DNA of 64,000 nucleotides, taken from the NCBI RefSeq assembly GCF_019195455.1, contig NZ_JAIMBW010000001.1:310001-374000 (forward strand), given 5' to 3'. This DNA is from Gymnodinialimonas phycosphaerae. Lineage in GTDB: Bacteria; Pseudomonadota; Alphaproteobacteria; Rhodobacterales; Rhodobacteraceae. The notes below the pieces were generated by a model. That model was given only the letters and a program-made list of their open reading frames with translations, made no database searches and was not told where the DNA came from. Made by a program: the position numbers and the translations under genes. Below, piece after piece: positions 33,627 to 42,443 of this stretch; position 1 is the stretch's first letter; each line of letters begins with the position of its first letter.

Positions 33627-34459
33627 TGGACTACGTGACGGCCGCAGACGGGATCCGGTTGGCCTACGACGATCAAGGGCAGGGTGTGGCGTTGTTGTGC
33701 CTGCCGGGATTGACGCGGAACATGGATGATTTCGAGCCGGTTCTGGCCCATTACCGTGACCGTGCGCGGGTCATTCGGATGGATTTTCGGGGGCGTGGAG
33801 CCTCGGACCACGCGAATTTCGCCACCTACACGCCGATGCAGGAGGCGCAGGATGTGGTGGCGTTGCTGGACCATCTGGGGTTGGACAAGGTTTGCGTTCT
33901 GGGCACGTCGCGGGGCGGTTTGGTGGCGCTGATGCTGGCGGTGATGGCGCGGCACCGGCTTTCGGGGGTGATTTTCAACGACATCGGACCGGAGGTCATG
34001 CCAGAGGGGCTTTCGGCGATCATGGACTATATCGGGCGCGCGCCAGCCTATAGCTCGTTGGTGGAAGCGGCAGCGGCATTGCCGGTGTTTTATGAAGGCG
34101 TTTTCCGAAATGTGCCGACGGCCACTTGGGCTGATTTCGCCCGCAGGGTCTGGCGAGAAGAGGGGGGGCGCTTGCATCTGCGCTATGACCCCAAGTTGCG
34201 CGATGCCGTGGCGCCCGCCTTTGCGCCAGAGTATGAGGCGCCCGATCTGTGGCCCTTGTTTGATGCGCTGGACGGCGCGCCCCTGGGGCTGATCCGGGGG
34301 GCGCAATCCAACATCCTGTCGGCTGAGACCGCCGCCGAGATGCGGCGGCGCCGTCCTGACATGGCCTTCGTGGAATTGGGCGACCGGGGCCATGTGCCCT
34401 TCCTTGATGAACCTGGCGCACGGGCCGTCATTGACGATGTCCTGGAGCGCTGTGCATGA
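33626..34459 (+). CDS. Alpha/beta hydrolase
   Basis: 277 residues, alpha/beta-hydrolase fold. Oxyanion region LLCLPGLTRNMDDF, nucleophile elbow LGTSRGGLVALML (Ser), and late motif ELGDRGHVPFLDEP with the catalytic His. Substrate unknown. Translationally coupled to the dehalogenase upstream (TGATG) and the dehydratase downstream (ATGA), so the three form an operon. Confidence 0.88.
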   Translation: MDYVTAADGIRLAYDDQGQGVALLCLPGLTRNMDDFEPVLAHYRDRARVIRMDFRGRGASDHANFATYTPMQEAQDVVALLDHLGLDKVCVLGTSRGGLVALMLAVMARHRLSGVIFNDIGPEVMPEGLSAIMDYIGRAPAYSSLVEAAAALPVFYEGVFRNVPTATWADFARRVWREEGGRLHLRYDPKLRDAVAPAFAPEYEAPDLWPLFDALDGAPLGLIRGAQSNILSAETAAEMRRRRPDMAFVELGDRGHVPFLDEPGARAVIDDVLERCA

Positions 34460-35445
34460 TCACGATCGATGACATCGAGGCTTCGGCCGCAAGGGCCCTG
34501 GGCGTGGTGCGGCGCACGCCGCTGTTGTCCTCGCCCTTCATTGACGAGATCGCGGGGCGGCCTGTGTTCCTCAAGGCCGAGGTGTTGCAGCACACGGGAT
34601 CGTTCAAGTTTCGGGGCGGGTGGTCGGCGTTAACGGCGTTAACCGATGACCAACGCAAGCGCGGTGTGATCGCCTATTCCTCGGGCAACCATGCGCAGGG
34701 GGTGGCGCGTGCGGCGCAGATACTGGGTGTCTCGGCGGTAATCCTGATGCCTGCCGACGCGCCTGCGCTGAAGATCGAGAACACCCGTGCGATGGGCGCG
34801 GAAGTGGTGCTATATGATCGGGCGGGTGGCGAGGATCGGGTCGCGATCGGAACGCGGCTTGCCGATGCACGCGGGCTGACGTTGGTGAAGCCCTACGACG
34901 ACGAAAACGTGATGGCGGGCCAGGGGACCTGTGGATTGGAGATTGCCGCGCAAGCCGGAGACGCGGGGATCAAGGAAGGAACGGTTCTCACCTGCTGCGG
35001 CGGCGGCGGTTTGACATCGGGCATTGCCACGGCCTTGGCGGCGAAAGCGCCGGGTTTGAAGGTGCGCCCGGTAGAGCCGGAGGGGTTCGACGACACGGCC
35101 CGTTCGTTGAAGGCAGGCAAGATCCTGTCCAACAGCGGCCCGGAGGTGGGGCTATGCGATGCCGTGCTGACGCCCGCGCCGGGGCAATTGACCTATCCTG
35201 TGATGCAGCGCCTTTGCGGTGCGGGCATTGCTGTCAGCGACGCGCAGGTCAAAGCCGCGATGCGGGTCGCGGCGAGCCGATTGAAGCTGGTGGTGGAACC
35301 CGGCGGCGCGGTCGCCTTGGCGGCGGCATTGTTCCATGGCGACGCGTTGGATGCCGAAGGCCCTGTCGGCCCGGTGATCGCGACATTGTCGGGCGGCAAT
35401 GTGGACCCCGCGCTATTCGCCCGGATCTTGGCAGAGGCAGGCTAG
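34456..35445 (+). CDS. Threonine/serine dehydratase-like PLP enzyme
   Basis: 329 residues, fold-type II PLP enzyme. The PLP lysine is in TGSFKFRGGWSAL, the Asn loop in SSGNHAQGVARAA, and the phosphate loop in CCGGGGLTSG. Close relatives include threonine ammonia-lyase, serine racemase and hydroxyaspartate dehydratase; without a regulatory ACT domain, it is the short catabolic type. A GTTAAC-N3-GTTAAC motif lies in the gene at 34629-34643. Its stop codon overlaps that of the converging MFS gene. Confidence 0.85.
   Translation: MITIDDIEASAARALGVVRRTPLLSSPFIDEIAGRPVFLKAEVLQHTGSFKFRGGWSALTALTDDQRKRGVIAYSSGNHAQGVARAAQILGVSAVILMPADAPALKIENTRAMGAEVVLYDRAGGEDRVAIGTRLADARGLTLVKPYDDENVMAGQGTCGLEIAAQAGDAGIKEGTVLTCCGGGGLTSGIATALAAKAPGLKVRPVEPEGFDDTARSLKAGKILSNSGPEVGLCDAVLTPAPGQLTYPVMQRLCGAGIAVSDAQVKAAMRVAASRLKLVVEPGGAVALAAALFHGDALDAEGPVGPVIATLSGGNVDPALFARILAEAG
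34629..34643. repeat. GTTAAC-N3-GTTAAC motif (in dehydratase gene)
   Basis: GTTAACGGCGTTAAC, a perfect match. Encodes LTALT with two TTA codons. Confidence 0.8.
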
Positions 35446-36683
35446 GCGTCGCCATTTTGGGGTGCACTGGCCTCTTGCATCGTGCCCCCAGAGCGCCCGT
35501 GGAGGGTGGCGAAGATGGCGAAAGCCGCGCCCATGAGCACGGCGGCCAGCAGAAACGGCGCGCCGGGCAGCCATAGCGTAGCGCCCTCACGGGTGAACCA
35601 GAAGAACGCCTGCGTCATAATCAGCGGGCTCAGGATCATCGACAGGGATGAGATCGAGGCCAGAACGCCTTGCAGCTCACCTTGTTGATCGGCACCAGCG
35701 GCCTGGCTCATCACGCCTTGCATCGCGGGCGCCACAACCGCGCCCATGGCCGAGATCGGGATCAGCACCCAGATCATCCAGGCGTCCGACGCCAATCCAT
35801 AACAGATGAGACAGACCGAGTTCAGAACCAGGCCCCAATAGACCGTACGCCGAAGGCCCAACCGGGGCAGGATCAGGCGGATGAGACCGGCCTGCACGAC
35901 GGCGATGGCGACGCCGTAGACAGTAAGTGACAGGCCCACCATGCGGCTGGTCCAGCCGAAAGCCGCCTGGCCGTAGTAGGCCCAGATGGCCGGGTAGACG
36001 AAGTTGGCGATCTGGTAGGCCAGCATCACGACCAGCAAAAGCCGCACGCCGGGCAGGGCGCTGATCTGCATCAAGCCGCCCGCCGGGTTGGCACGGCGCC
36101 ATTGAAACGGGCGGCGGCGGTTGCGGGGAAGGCTTTCGGGCAGGATGAAGTAGCCGAAGGCGAAGTTGGCTGCGGCAAGACAGGCGGCGGCGACAAAAGG
36201 CGCGCGCGGATCGATATCCCCCAAGAAGGCCGCAACGAGGGGCCCCAGGACAAATCCCATACCGAAGCCGGCCGAGATCAGGCCGAAGTTCTGGGCGCGT
36301 TTTTCAGGCGCGGTGATGTCGGCCATATAGGCCAGCGCCGTGGCATGGGTGCCTGCGGCGATGCCCGCGATGATGCGTCCGATGATCAGAAGCCAGATGG
36401 TGCCTGCAAGGCTCATGACGACGTAATCGGCGGATAGAACGGCGAGAGAGACCAGCAGGATCGGGCGGCGTCCGAAGCGATCGGACAGGTTGCCCAATGT
36501 GGGCGAGCAGAGGAACTGCATCACCGCGTAGGTCGAGGACAGCACGCCCCCCCAAAGCGCCGCGTTGGCAAGGTCCGCCCCCCGAACCTCGGTGATCAGG
36601 GCGGGCATGACGGGCAGTATCAGGCCGATGCCCATCGCATCGATGGTCACGGTGATCAGGATGAAGAGGGTGGGCAGGCGCAT
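35442..36683 (-). CDS. MFS transporter, TCR/Tet-like
   Basis: 413 residues, twelve membrane segments expected. The MFS motif A GNLSDRFGRRPILL lies between segments 2 and 3, and GFGMGFVLGPLVAAF is typical of drug:proton antiporters (DHA1, TetA-like). Likely exports a small molecule; substrate not predictable. The ATG at 36683 (MRLPTLF) is chosen over a TTG three codons earlier. Converges on the dehydratase gene with interlocked CTAG stop codons. Confidence 0.9.
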   Translation of the reverse strand: MRLPTLFILITVTIDAMGIGLILPVMPALITEVRGADLANAALWGGVLSSTYAVMQFLCSPTLGNLSDRFGRRPILLVSLAVLSADYVVMSLAGTIWLLIIGRIIAGIAAGTHATALAYMADITAPEKRAQNFGLISAGFGMGFVLGPLVAAFLGDIDPRAPFVAAACLAAANFAFGYFILPESLPRNRRRPFQWRRANPAGGLMQISALPGVRLLLVVMLAYQIANFVYPAIWAYYGQAAFGWTSRMVGLSLTVYGVAIAVVQAGLIRLILPRLGLRRTVYWGLVLNSVCLICYGLASDAWMIWVLIPISAMGAVVAPAMQGVMSQAAGADQQGELQGVLASISSLSMILSPLIMTQAFFWFTREGATLWLPGAPFLLAAVLMGAAFAIFATLHGRSGGTMQEASAPQNGDA

Positions 36684-36837
36684 GGAGGGCAATCGTGCTT
36701 GGATGTGTCAAGCTAGATTGACAGTTGCAACGGCGCAAGAGGGGATGCGCCCCCCCCCTCGTCCTCTCGTGCCGATGGGGTTGGTGCCCTGCTGGCGGGG
36801 GCGACTGCCAGTGGTTCTGCCCCTCCTCGGGGCTGCG

Positions 36838-38151
36838 TCAGGCGAGGGCGCGGGCGGCCTTGACGAAGGCACGGGCCTCGGTCGGGGCTTGGCCCAGGCT
36901 TGCGGGCCCCGTAAGGGGCGGCAGCGGCGCGTCGGGGTGTGCTTCGGCCACCAAACTGGCAAGCGGGCGGCCAGTGGCGAGGGCCGCTTGCGTCAGGCGT
37001 TTTACCTCGGCGCTCGCATCGGGGCGGCGGAGGGTGGCTGTCAGGGCGAAGGAGAGCGCCTCGGCATGGATCAGGCCGAGAGGGTCGTTCAGGCGGTCGG
37101 CCATGGCGGCGGCATCGGGCGCGACACTGCGCGCCACATCCCCGGCCAGCGTGCTGGCGCGCGCCGCGGCAGCGACCAACGGCGGCAAGGTCAGCCATTC
37201 GGTGAACCAGCTTGCGCCATCGCGGGCTTCGCCGTGGGGTACAGACAGGACGGCGGCTTGGGCGGGGGCCATTCGCGACAGGGCGACGAGGGCCGAGGCC
37301 GCAACCGGGTTTTGCTTTTGGGGCATCGTGGAGGACGCCCCGGCACCGCCGATCCGTACCTCGCCCACGTCCGAACGGCTGAGGCGCAGGACATCTTCGC
37401 CGATCTTGCCCATTGCGACGCTGACGCCGGCAAGCCATTGCGCTAACTCGATAATACGTGATCGCTCGGTGTGCCACGAGTTCTGTGGATCGTTGAGGCC
37501 CAAGGCCTCGGCCAGCGCGCGGCGCAGGGCGACGGGGTCCGGGCCAAGTTGGCTGGCGGTGCCCGCTGCCCCGCCAAGCGACACGCACAGCGCATGCGCG
37601 CGCAGGTCTGGCAGGCGGTCGAGCAGGCGGATCACAGGCCAACCCCAGCTTGCCACCAGCGCGCCGAAGCTGCTGGGCACGGCCACTTGCCCATAGGTGC
37701 GGGCGGCCATTGGCGTCTCTGCATGGGCCTCGGCCAATTCGGTTAACGTCGTTAACAGGTTGCGCAGCCGCGCCTCCATCAGCACCAGAACCTGTCGCAG
37801 GCGCAGGCTTTGGGCCGTGTCCTGAATGTCTTGCGACGTCGTGCCCCAATGGAGGTAATGGGCGTGCTCCGGCGCTTCCAGCGCCTCGCGCATCGCATGC
37901 ACAAGGCCGGGGATGGTGACGCCGTTCATGCCTGCAAGTCCCATGGGGTCGATCTGGATTTCCATCGTGGCGCGATGCAGGAACGCGCCGGACACTTCGG
38001 GGATCACCCCGGCAGCACCTTGCACCTTTGCCAAAGCGCCCAAAACCAGCATCATCGCGCGGACCTCAGCGCTGTCGGACAGCAGGCGCGCCACCTCCGG
38101 GTCGCCAAACAGATCGCGGTGGATCACACTGTCGAAAATGGAAGCGCTCAT
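36838..38151 (-). CDS. pcaB: 3-carboxy-cis,cis-muconate cycloisomerase
   Basis: 437 residues, fumarase/aspartase superfamily. Converts 3-carboxymuconate to 4-carboxymuconolactone in the protocatechuate branch of the beta-ketoadipate pathway. Signature GASSTMPQKQNPVAAS, catalytic region HWGTTSQDIQDTAQ. Starts within the end of pcaD (4-base overlap), so the two are cotranscribed. A GTTAACGTCGTTAAC motif occurs at 37742-37756 within the gene. The other pca genes are not in this window. Confidence 0.93.
   Translation of the reverse strand: MSASIFDSVIHRDLFGDPEVARLLSDSAEVRAMMLVLGALAKVQGAAGVIPEVSGAFLHRATMEIQIDPMGLAGMNGVTIPGLVHAMREALEAPEHAHYLHWGTTSQDIQDTAQSLRLRQVLVLMEARLRNLLTTLTELAEAHAETPMAARTYGQVAVPSSFGALVASWGWPVIRLLDRLPDLRAHALCVSLGGAAGTASQLGPDPVALRRALAEALGLNDPQNSWHTERSRIIELAQWLAGVSVAMGKIGEDVLRLSRSDVGEVRIGGAGASSTMPQKQNPVAASALVALSRMAPAQAAVLSVPHGEARDGASWFTEWLTLPPLVAAAARASTLAGDVARSVAPDAAAMADRLNDPLGLIHAEALSFALTATLRRPDASAEVKRLTQAALATGRPLASLVAEAHPDAPLPPLTGPASLGQAPTEARAFVKAARALA
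37742..37756. repeat. GTTAAC-N3-GTTAAC motif (in pcaB)
   Basis: GTTAACGTCGTTAAC, a perfect match. On the gene's strand encodes LTTLT with two TTA codons. Confidence 0.8.
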
Positions 38152-38939
38152 GGCAAGTGACCGATATCGTTCAGGAAAGCTGTGAGGTGGGTGGCATAGG
38201 CCTCGGGCTGTTCCACGCAGGGCAGATGCCCCGCGCCGCGCATCAACTCGAACCGGGACCCGGGGATCAGATCCGCCAACTCACGTACCAGGTCAGGGGG
38301 GGTGGCCCCGTCGCGGTCCCCCGCGATGACCAGCGCGGGCAGGCGCAGGGCGGCGGTCGTGCTGTAGAAATCGCTGCCCGCAATCGCGGCCGAGCAGCCC
38401 GCGTAGCCGTCCTCGGGACAGGTCTCTACCATCCGTTTCCACGGGGCCACGGCGGGGCTGTTGCGGAACGCGGGCGAGAACCAGCGCTCCATGATCGCGT
38501 CTGACATGGACGCCAAGCCACCAGCGCGCAGCGCGGCAATCCTCTCGTCCCACATCGCGCGCGTGCCGATCTTGGCCGCCGTGTTCGACAGGACCACCGC
38601 ACGCACCAGGTCCAGCCGCTTCGCCGCCAGCCCTTGCGCGATCAGCCCGCCAATTGAAAGCCCAACGAAAAGGGCATCGCGCGCCTCCAGGGCATCCATC
38701 ACCCTCTCGGCATCGCGCACCAGCGCGCCCATGCCGTAGGGCGGGGCGGGACAGGTCGACAACCCGTGGCCGCGCTTGTCATAGCGGATCAGCCGCAATC
38801 CCTTGGGCAATAGCGGCACGACCGGGTCCCAAAGGCGCAGATCCGTCCCCAGCGAGTTGCCGAACACCACCGCGGGGCCATCGTCGGGTCCATCGACCTG
38901 CACATGCAAGGCCACATCATCAAAGGTCAAAACATCCAT
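38148..38939 (-). CDS. pcaD: 3-oxoadipate enol-lactonase
   Basis: 263 residues, alpha/beta hydrolase that opens beta-ketoadipate enol-lactone. Nucleophile in VGLSIGGLIAQGLA, oxyanion FGNSLGTDLRLWDPV, and catalytic His in GAGHLPCVEQPEAYA. The ATG at 38939 (MDVLTFDDVALH) is chosen; upstream codons extend through the gap to the divergent gene. Upstream of and coupled to pcaB. Confidence 0.92.
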   Translation of the reverse strand: MDVLTFDDVALHVQVDGPDDGPAVVFGNSLGTDLRLWDPVVPLLPKGLRLIRYDKRGHGLSTCPAPPYGMGALVRDAERVMDALEARDALFVGLSIGGLIAQGLAAKRLDLVRAVVLSNTAAKIGTRAMWDERIAALRAGGLASMSDAIMERWFSPAFRNSPAVAPWKRMVETCPEDGYAGCSAAIAGSDFYSTTAALRLPALVIAGDRDGATPPDLVRELADLIPGSRFELMRGAGHLPCVEQPEAYATHLTAFLNDIGHLP

Positions 38940-39070
38940 GCCTGGGTTGTTCCCCGATCCGCGCGCCTTTCGCAAGGTCAGCGTCGCAACTGGCTGCCCG
39001 GATGGCGCATTTTCCCTCGCAATCCGGCGCGTGACCCGCAATGGTGGTTGCCAAGCTACCGGAGAAAGCC

Positions 39071-40153
39071 ATGCCCAAGACCATCCGCGCCGCCGTTTGC
39101 CACACCCACGGCGCGCCCCTCATCGTGGAAGAGATCACCCTGCGCGACGCCGGGCCCGGAGAGGTCGAGGTCACGCTGGACGCGGTGGCGATCTGCCATT
39201 CCGACATCTCCTATATGGAGGGCGCCTGGGGCGGCGATCTGCCCGCGGTCTACGGCCACGAGGCGGCCGGCCGCGTGACGGCGGTGGGCGATGGCGTGGC
39301 CCTGAAACTTGGCGATCGGGTGATCGTGACGTTGGCCAAATCCTGTGGCCAGTGCCCGTCGTGCGCCTCCGCGCAACCGATGTATTGCGGCGGCAACAGG
39401 CCCGAGGCCCAGGTCCTGACGACCTCGGACGGTGGGCCAATCGTCAAGGCGATGAACTGCGGGGCCTTTGCAGAGGTCGTCGTCGTCGATGCCAGCCAAA
39501 CCGCGCCCATTGGCGATGATATCCCGTCCGATGTCGCCTGTCTGCTGGCCTGCGGCGTGCCCACGGGCGTGGGTGCCGCGATCAACACCGCCAAGGTCAA
39601 GCCGGGTGACAAGGTGGTCGTCATCGGCGCAGGCGGTGTGGGCCTCAATGCAATTCAGGGCGCGCGGATAGCAGGCGCGGCCCGGATCGTGGCGATGGAT
39701 CTGGAAGAGAAAAAGCTGGCTGATGCGCTGGAATTCGGCGCGACCGATACGCTTCCCGCCCAAACCCAGAAGCCTTGGGTGGCGCTGGAGAAAATCCTCG
39801 GCGGCACCCTGGCCGACCACGTTTTCGTCTCCGTCGGCGCCATCCCCGCCTATGAGGTTGCCCTGCGCCTACTCGCCCCGCGGGGCACCGCCTACGCCGT
39901 CGGCATGACCCACAATGGCGAAACCACGCCCTACGAGCCGGTCATCTTCGCCGCCACCGGCCAGGGCATCCGCGGCTCTTTCCTGGGCGAAATCGTCCTG
40001 AAACGAGACATCCCGTGGATGGTCGACCTCTACTCCCAAGGCCGCCTGAAACTCGATGAGCTGGTCTCCGCCCGCTGGTCCCTCGATCAGATCAACGAGG
40101 CCATCGCCGACACCAACTCGGGCCAGGCCCGCCGCAACGTCATCACCTTCTGA
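39071..40153 (+). CDS. Zinc-dependent alcohol dehydrogenase
   Basis: 360 residues, medium-chain dehydrogenase. Catalytic zinc site: CHSD near residue 44 and GHEAAGRV. Structural zinc: the cysteines of CGQCPSCASAQPMYC. The NAD-binding loop is VIGAGGVGLNAIQGA. It belongs to the class III-like ADH group; substrate unknown. Divergent from pcaD with 131 bases between them, and followed by an enolase-superfamily gene. Confidence 0.92.
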   Translation: MPKTIRAAVCHTHGAPLIVEEITLRDAGPGEVEVTLDAVAICHSDISYMEGAWGGDLPAVYGHEAAGRVTAVGDGVALKLGDRVIVTLAKSCGQCPSCASAQPMYCGGNRPEAQVLTTSDGGPIVKAMNCGAFAEVVVVDASQTAPIGDDIPSDVACLLACGVPTGVGAAINTAKVKPGDKVVVIGAGGVGLNAIQGARIAGAARIVAMDLEEKKLADALEFGATDTLPAQTQKPWVALEKILGGTLADHVFVSVGAIPAYEVALRLLAPRGTAYAVGMTHNGETTPYEPVIFAATGQGIRGSFLGEIVLKRDIPWMVDLYSQGRLKLDELVSARWSLDQINEAIADTNSGQARRNVITF

Positions 40154-40186
40154 TCCACACGCCACCCCCCTTCATTCCCCGTTCCG

Positions 40187-40230
40187 TAAATATCCCGGGG
40201 GGTTTGGGGGGCTGGCCCCCCAACTTCTGG
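40187..40230 (+). repeat. Dispersed intergenic repeat, copy 1
   Basis: TAAATATCCCGGGG (40187-40200), then the palindrome GGGGGGCTGGCCCCCC and a TGGTCCC motif. The same order recurs at 60192-60239. It lies just before the start of the enolase-superfamily gene. Confidence 0.7.
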
Positions 40231-40235
40231 TCCCC

Positions 40236-41456
40236 ATGAAACTCGACACGCTTGAAATCTTCGCCATCGCCCCGCTGCCGCCCGGTTGGGGCGGGCGCTA
40301 TTGGCTGATCGTGCGCGTCACGACCGATACCGGGCTGACGGGATTGGGAGAGGTCTACGCCGCAGGGGTCGGGCCCGAGGCGATGCGCGCCGTCATAGGG
40401 GATGTCTTCACGCGCCACATGCAGGGCGAAGACCCGGAAAATGTCGAACTGATGTCGCGCCGCGCCCAATCCTCGGGGTTCACGCAACGCCCTGATCCCA
40501 CCGTTTTCGGCGCCTTTTCGGGCCTTGAAATGGCCTGCTGGGACATCCTTGGCAAAGCCCGCGACTGCCCGGTTTACGCGCTTCTGGGGGGCAAGATGAA
40601 TGCCCGGATCCGCGCCTACACCTACCTCTACCCCGAGCCGCACCACGATGCGGAGGCCTTCTGGACCTCGCCCGGGATGGCTGCGGAATCCGCCGTCGCT
40701 CGCGTGGCCGAGGGCTACACGGCGGTGAAATTCGACCCCGCTGGCCCCTACACGGTGCGTGGCGGGCACATGCCTGCGCTTAGCGATATTGATCTCTCTG
40801 CGAGGTTCTGTGCCGCCATTCGCGATGCGGTCGGCACCAAGGCGGATCTGCTTTTCGGCACCCACGGCCAATTCGCCCCCTCTGGCGCGATCCGGTTGGC
40901 CAGGGCGATCGAACCCCATGATCCACTCTGGTACGAGGAGCCGATCCCGCCCGACAACCTCCCCGGACTGGCCGAGGTCGCGGCCCACACCTCCATCCCC
41001 ATCGCCACCGGCGAGCGGCTGACAACCGTGGCGGAATTCACCGAGGCGCTGCGCCATGGTGCCCGTATCCTGCAACCGGCCCTGGGTCGGGCAGGGGGCA
41101 TTTGGGAGGGCAAGAAGATCGCCACCATCGCTGCCGCCTTCGGAGCACAGATCGCGCCGCATCTTTATGCGGGCCCGGTAGAATGGGCCGCGAATGTTCA
41201 TCTTGGTGTCAGTTGCCCGAACCTGCTGATGGTGGAAGCCATCGAGACGCCATTCCACGAGGCGTTGGTGACGGGGCGTCCGAAGGTGGAAAACGGGTTT
41301 GTTGCCGCGCCGGAAGCGCCGGGCCTTGGTATCACGCTGAACGACGCGGTGGCCAACGCCCACCTTTACACGGGTGATCGCCTGCATCTGGAGATGCAGG
41401 AGGCGCCGTGCGATTGGCAAAACGGTAACAGCTTTGGCGGTGGGGCTGTCGATTGA
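40236..41456 (+). CDS. Mandelate racemase/muconate lactonizing-type enolase superfamily enzyme
   Basis: 406 residues. Capping domain, then barrel with TAVKFDPAGP (Lys), LLFGTHGQF (His), LWYEEPIPPDN (Glu ligand) and IATGERLTT (Glu ligand). Relatives include sugar-acid dehydratases and cycloisomerases. The first metal ligand, usually an Asp two residues before the His, reads Gly-Thr here. Substrate unknown. Adjacent to a FadR-type regulator that converges on it. Confidence 0.85.
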   Translation: MKLDTLEIFAIAPLPPGWGGRYWLIVRVTTDTGLTGLGEVYAAGVGPEAMRAVIGDVFTRHMQGEDPENVELMSRRAQSSGFTQRPDPTVFGAFSGLEMACWDILGKARDCPVYALLGGKMNARIRAYTYLYPEPHHDAEAFWTSPGMAAESAVARVAEGYTAVKFDPAGPYTVRGGHMPALSDIDLSARFCAAIRDAVGTKADLLFGTHGQFAPSGAIRLARAIEPHDPLWYEEPIPPDNLPGLAEVAAHTSIPIATGERLTTVAEFTEALRHGARILQPALGRAGGIWEGKKIATIAAAFGAQIAPHLYAGPVEWAANVHLGVSCPNLLMVEAIETPFHEALVTGRPKVENGFVAAPEAPGLGITLNDAVANAHLYTGDRLHLEMQEAPCDWQNGNSFGGGAVD

Positions 41457-41485
41457 GGCAATCCCCTAGGACCCGTGGCGTGCAA

Positions 41486-41521
41486 CCCGGTCTACGGGGA
41501 TGCGGTAAGATATAGACCGGG
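41486..41521. terminator. Hairpin between converging genes
   Basis: CCCGGTCTA (41486-41494) and TAGACCGGG (41513-41521), a perfect 9-bp stem with an 18-base loop. It lies between the ends of the enolase-superfamily gene and the GntR gene and could end both transcripts. No T-run. Confidence 0.45.
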
Positions 41522-41542
41522 CATCACGCCCCAGACGCGGAC

Positions 41543-42310
41543 CTACCTCTCGCGCTCATGGGCATAGCGCAGCCGCGCGATTTCTTCGTTTCTCTCGGAT
41601 GCTTTCAGCGCGTTCATCTCTTCCTTCACATAATCCAGATGCTGGATCACAGCGGCCTTCGCGGCCTCGGCGTCGCGTTCCTGAATGCCCGCGTTGATCG
41701 CCCGGTGCTGATCCAGAAGGATGTCGCGCGTGGTGCGGTTCTTGAACATTTGCTGGCGGTTGAAGAACACGCCCTGGCGCAGCAGGTTGAAGCTGGCGCG
41801 CATCATGTGCAGCAGGATGACGTTGTGGCTGGCTTCGATGATCGCCAGATGGAACTCGGCGTCCAACTCGGCCTCATCTGTGGGGTTTCGCTTGCGGTGG
41901 GCGACTTCCATCTTCCGGAAGATCGTGTCGATCACCTTCAGGTCGGTGTCCGAGCCATGGATCGCGGCGCGCTCGGCTGCGATGCTTTCCAGGTCTTGCC
42001 GGAACGAGATGTAGTCGAAGACTGCCTCTTCATGGGCCGACAGAAGATCGATCAGGGCCGGCGAAAAGGCCGAGCCGATCACGTCGGCCACATAGATGCC
42101 AGCGCCCGCGCGGGTCGCCAGAAGGCCCCTTTCCTGCAATTCGGCAACCGCTTCGCGCAAGGAGGGGCGGGACACGCTGAGGCGCTCGCTCAACTCGCGT
42201 TCCGAGGGCAAACGCTCTCCGGGGCGCAGGATGCCGCGCAGGATCAGTTGCTCGATTTGCTTGACGACGGAGCGTGAGAGTTTCTCTGCTTCGATACGTT
42301 GGAAAGGCAT
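41543..42310 (-). CDS. GntR/FadR-family transcriptional regulator
   Basis: 255 residues. N-terminal winged helix (LPSERELSERLSVSRPSLREAVAELQERGLL) and a C-terminal all-helical FCD domain (about 80-215), with SFRQDLESIAAERAAIH and DAEFHLAIIEASHN supplying ligand residues. Such regulators bind small organic acids. AAGGAGG precedes the ATG. The palindrome TGGTCA-N7-TGACCA lies 20 bases upstream, a likely autoregulatory operator. The adjacent dehydratase-type gene is a possible target. Confidence 0.9.
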   Translation of the reverse strand: MPFQRIEAEKLSRSVVKQIEQLILRGILRPGERLPSERELSERLSVSRPSLREAVAELQERGLLATRAGAGIYVADVIGSAFSPALIDLLSAHEEAVFDYISFRQDLESIAAERAAIHGSDTDLKVIDTIFRKMEVAHRKRNPTDEAELDAEFHLAIIEASHNVILLHMMRASFNLLRQGVFFNRQQMFKNRTTRDILLDQHRAINAGIQERDAEAAKAAVIQHLDYVKEEMNALKASERNEEIARLRYAHERER

Positions 42311-42329
42311 GGGGCGCCTCCTTCAGAAT

Positions 42330-42348
42330 TGGTCAAACGATATGACCA
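42330..42348. promoter_or_regulatory. Likely operator of the GntR-type regulator
   Basis: TGGTCA (42330-42335) and TGACCA (42343-42348), a perfect inverted repeat spaced by 7 bases, just upstream of the regulator start. TGGTCA-type half sites fit FadR-subfamily operators; the spacing is larger than in FadR. Confidence 0.5.
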
Positions 42349-42390
42349 CCGGGTAGGCCTGTCCACCCAAGATCGCGGTGTGGCACATGC

Positions 42391-42421
42391 AAAAACGGCC
42401 CGCCCCAAGGGGCAGGCCGTT
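42391..42421 (-). terminator. Terminator of the OmpA-like gene
   Basis: On the minus strand AACGGCC and GGCCGTT arms enclose an inner GCCCC/GGGGC stem and are followed by TTTTT. About 22 bases after the stop codon of the OmpA-like gene. Confidence 0.85.
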
Positions 42422-42443
42422 GATTTCAGGATGTAAAATAGGG

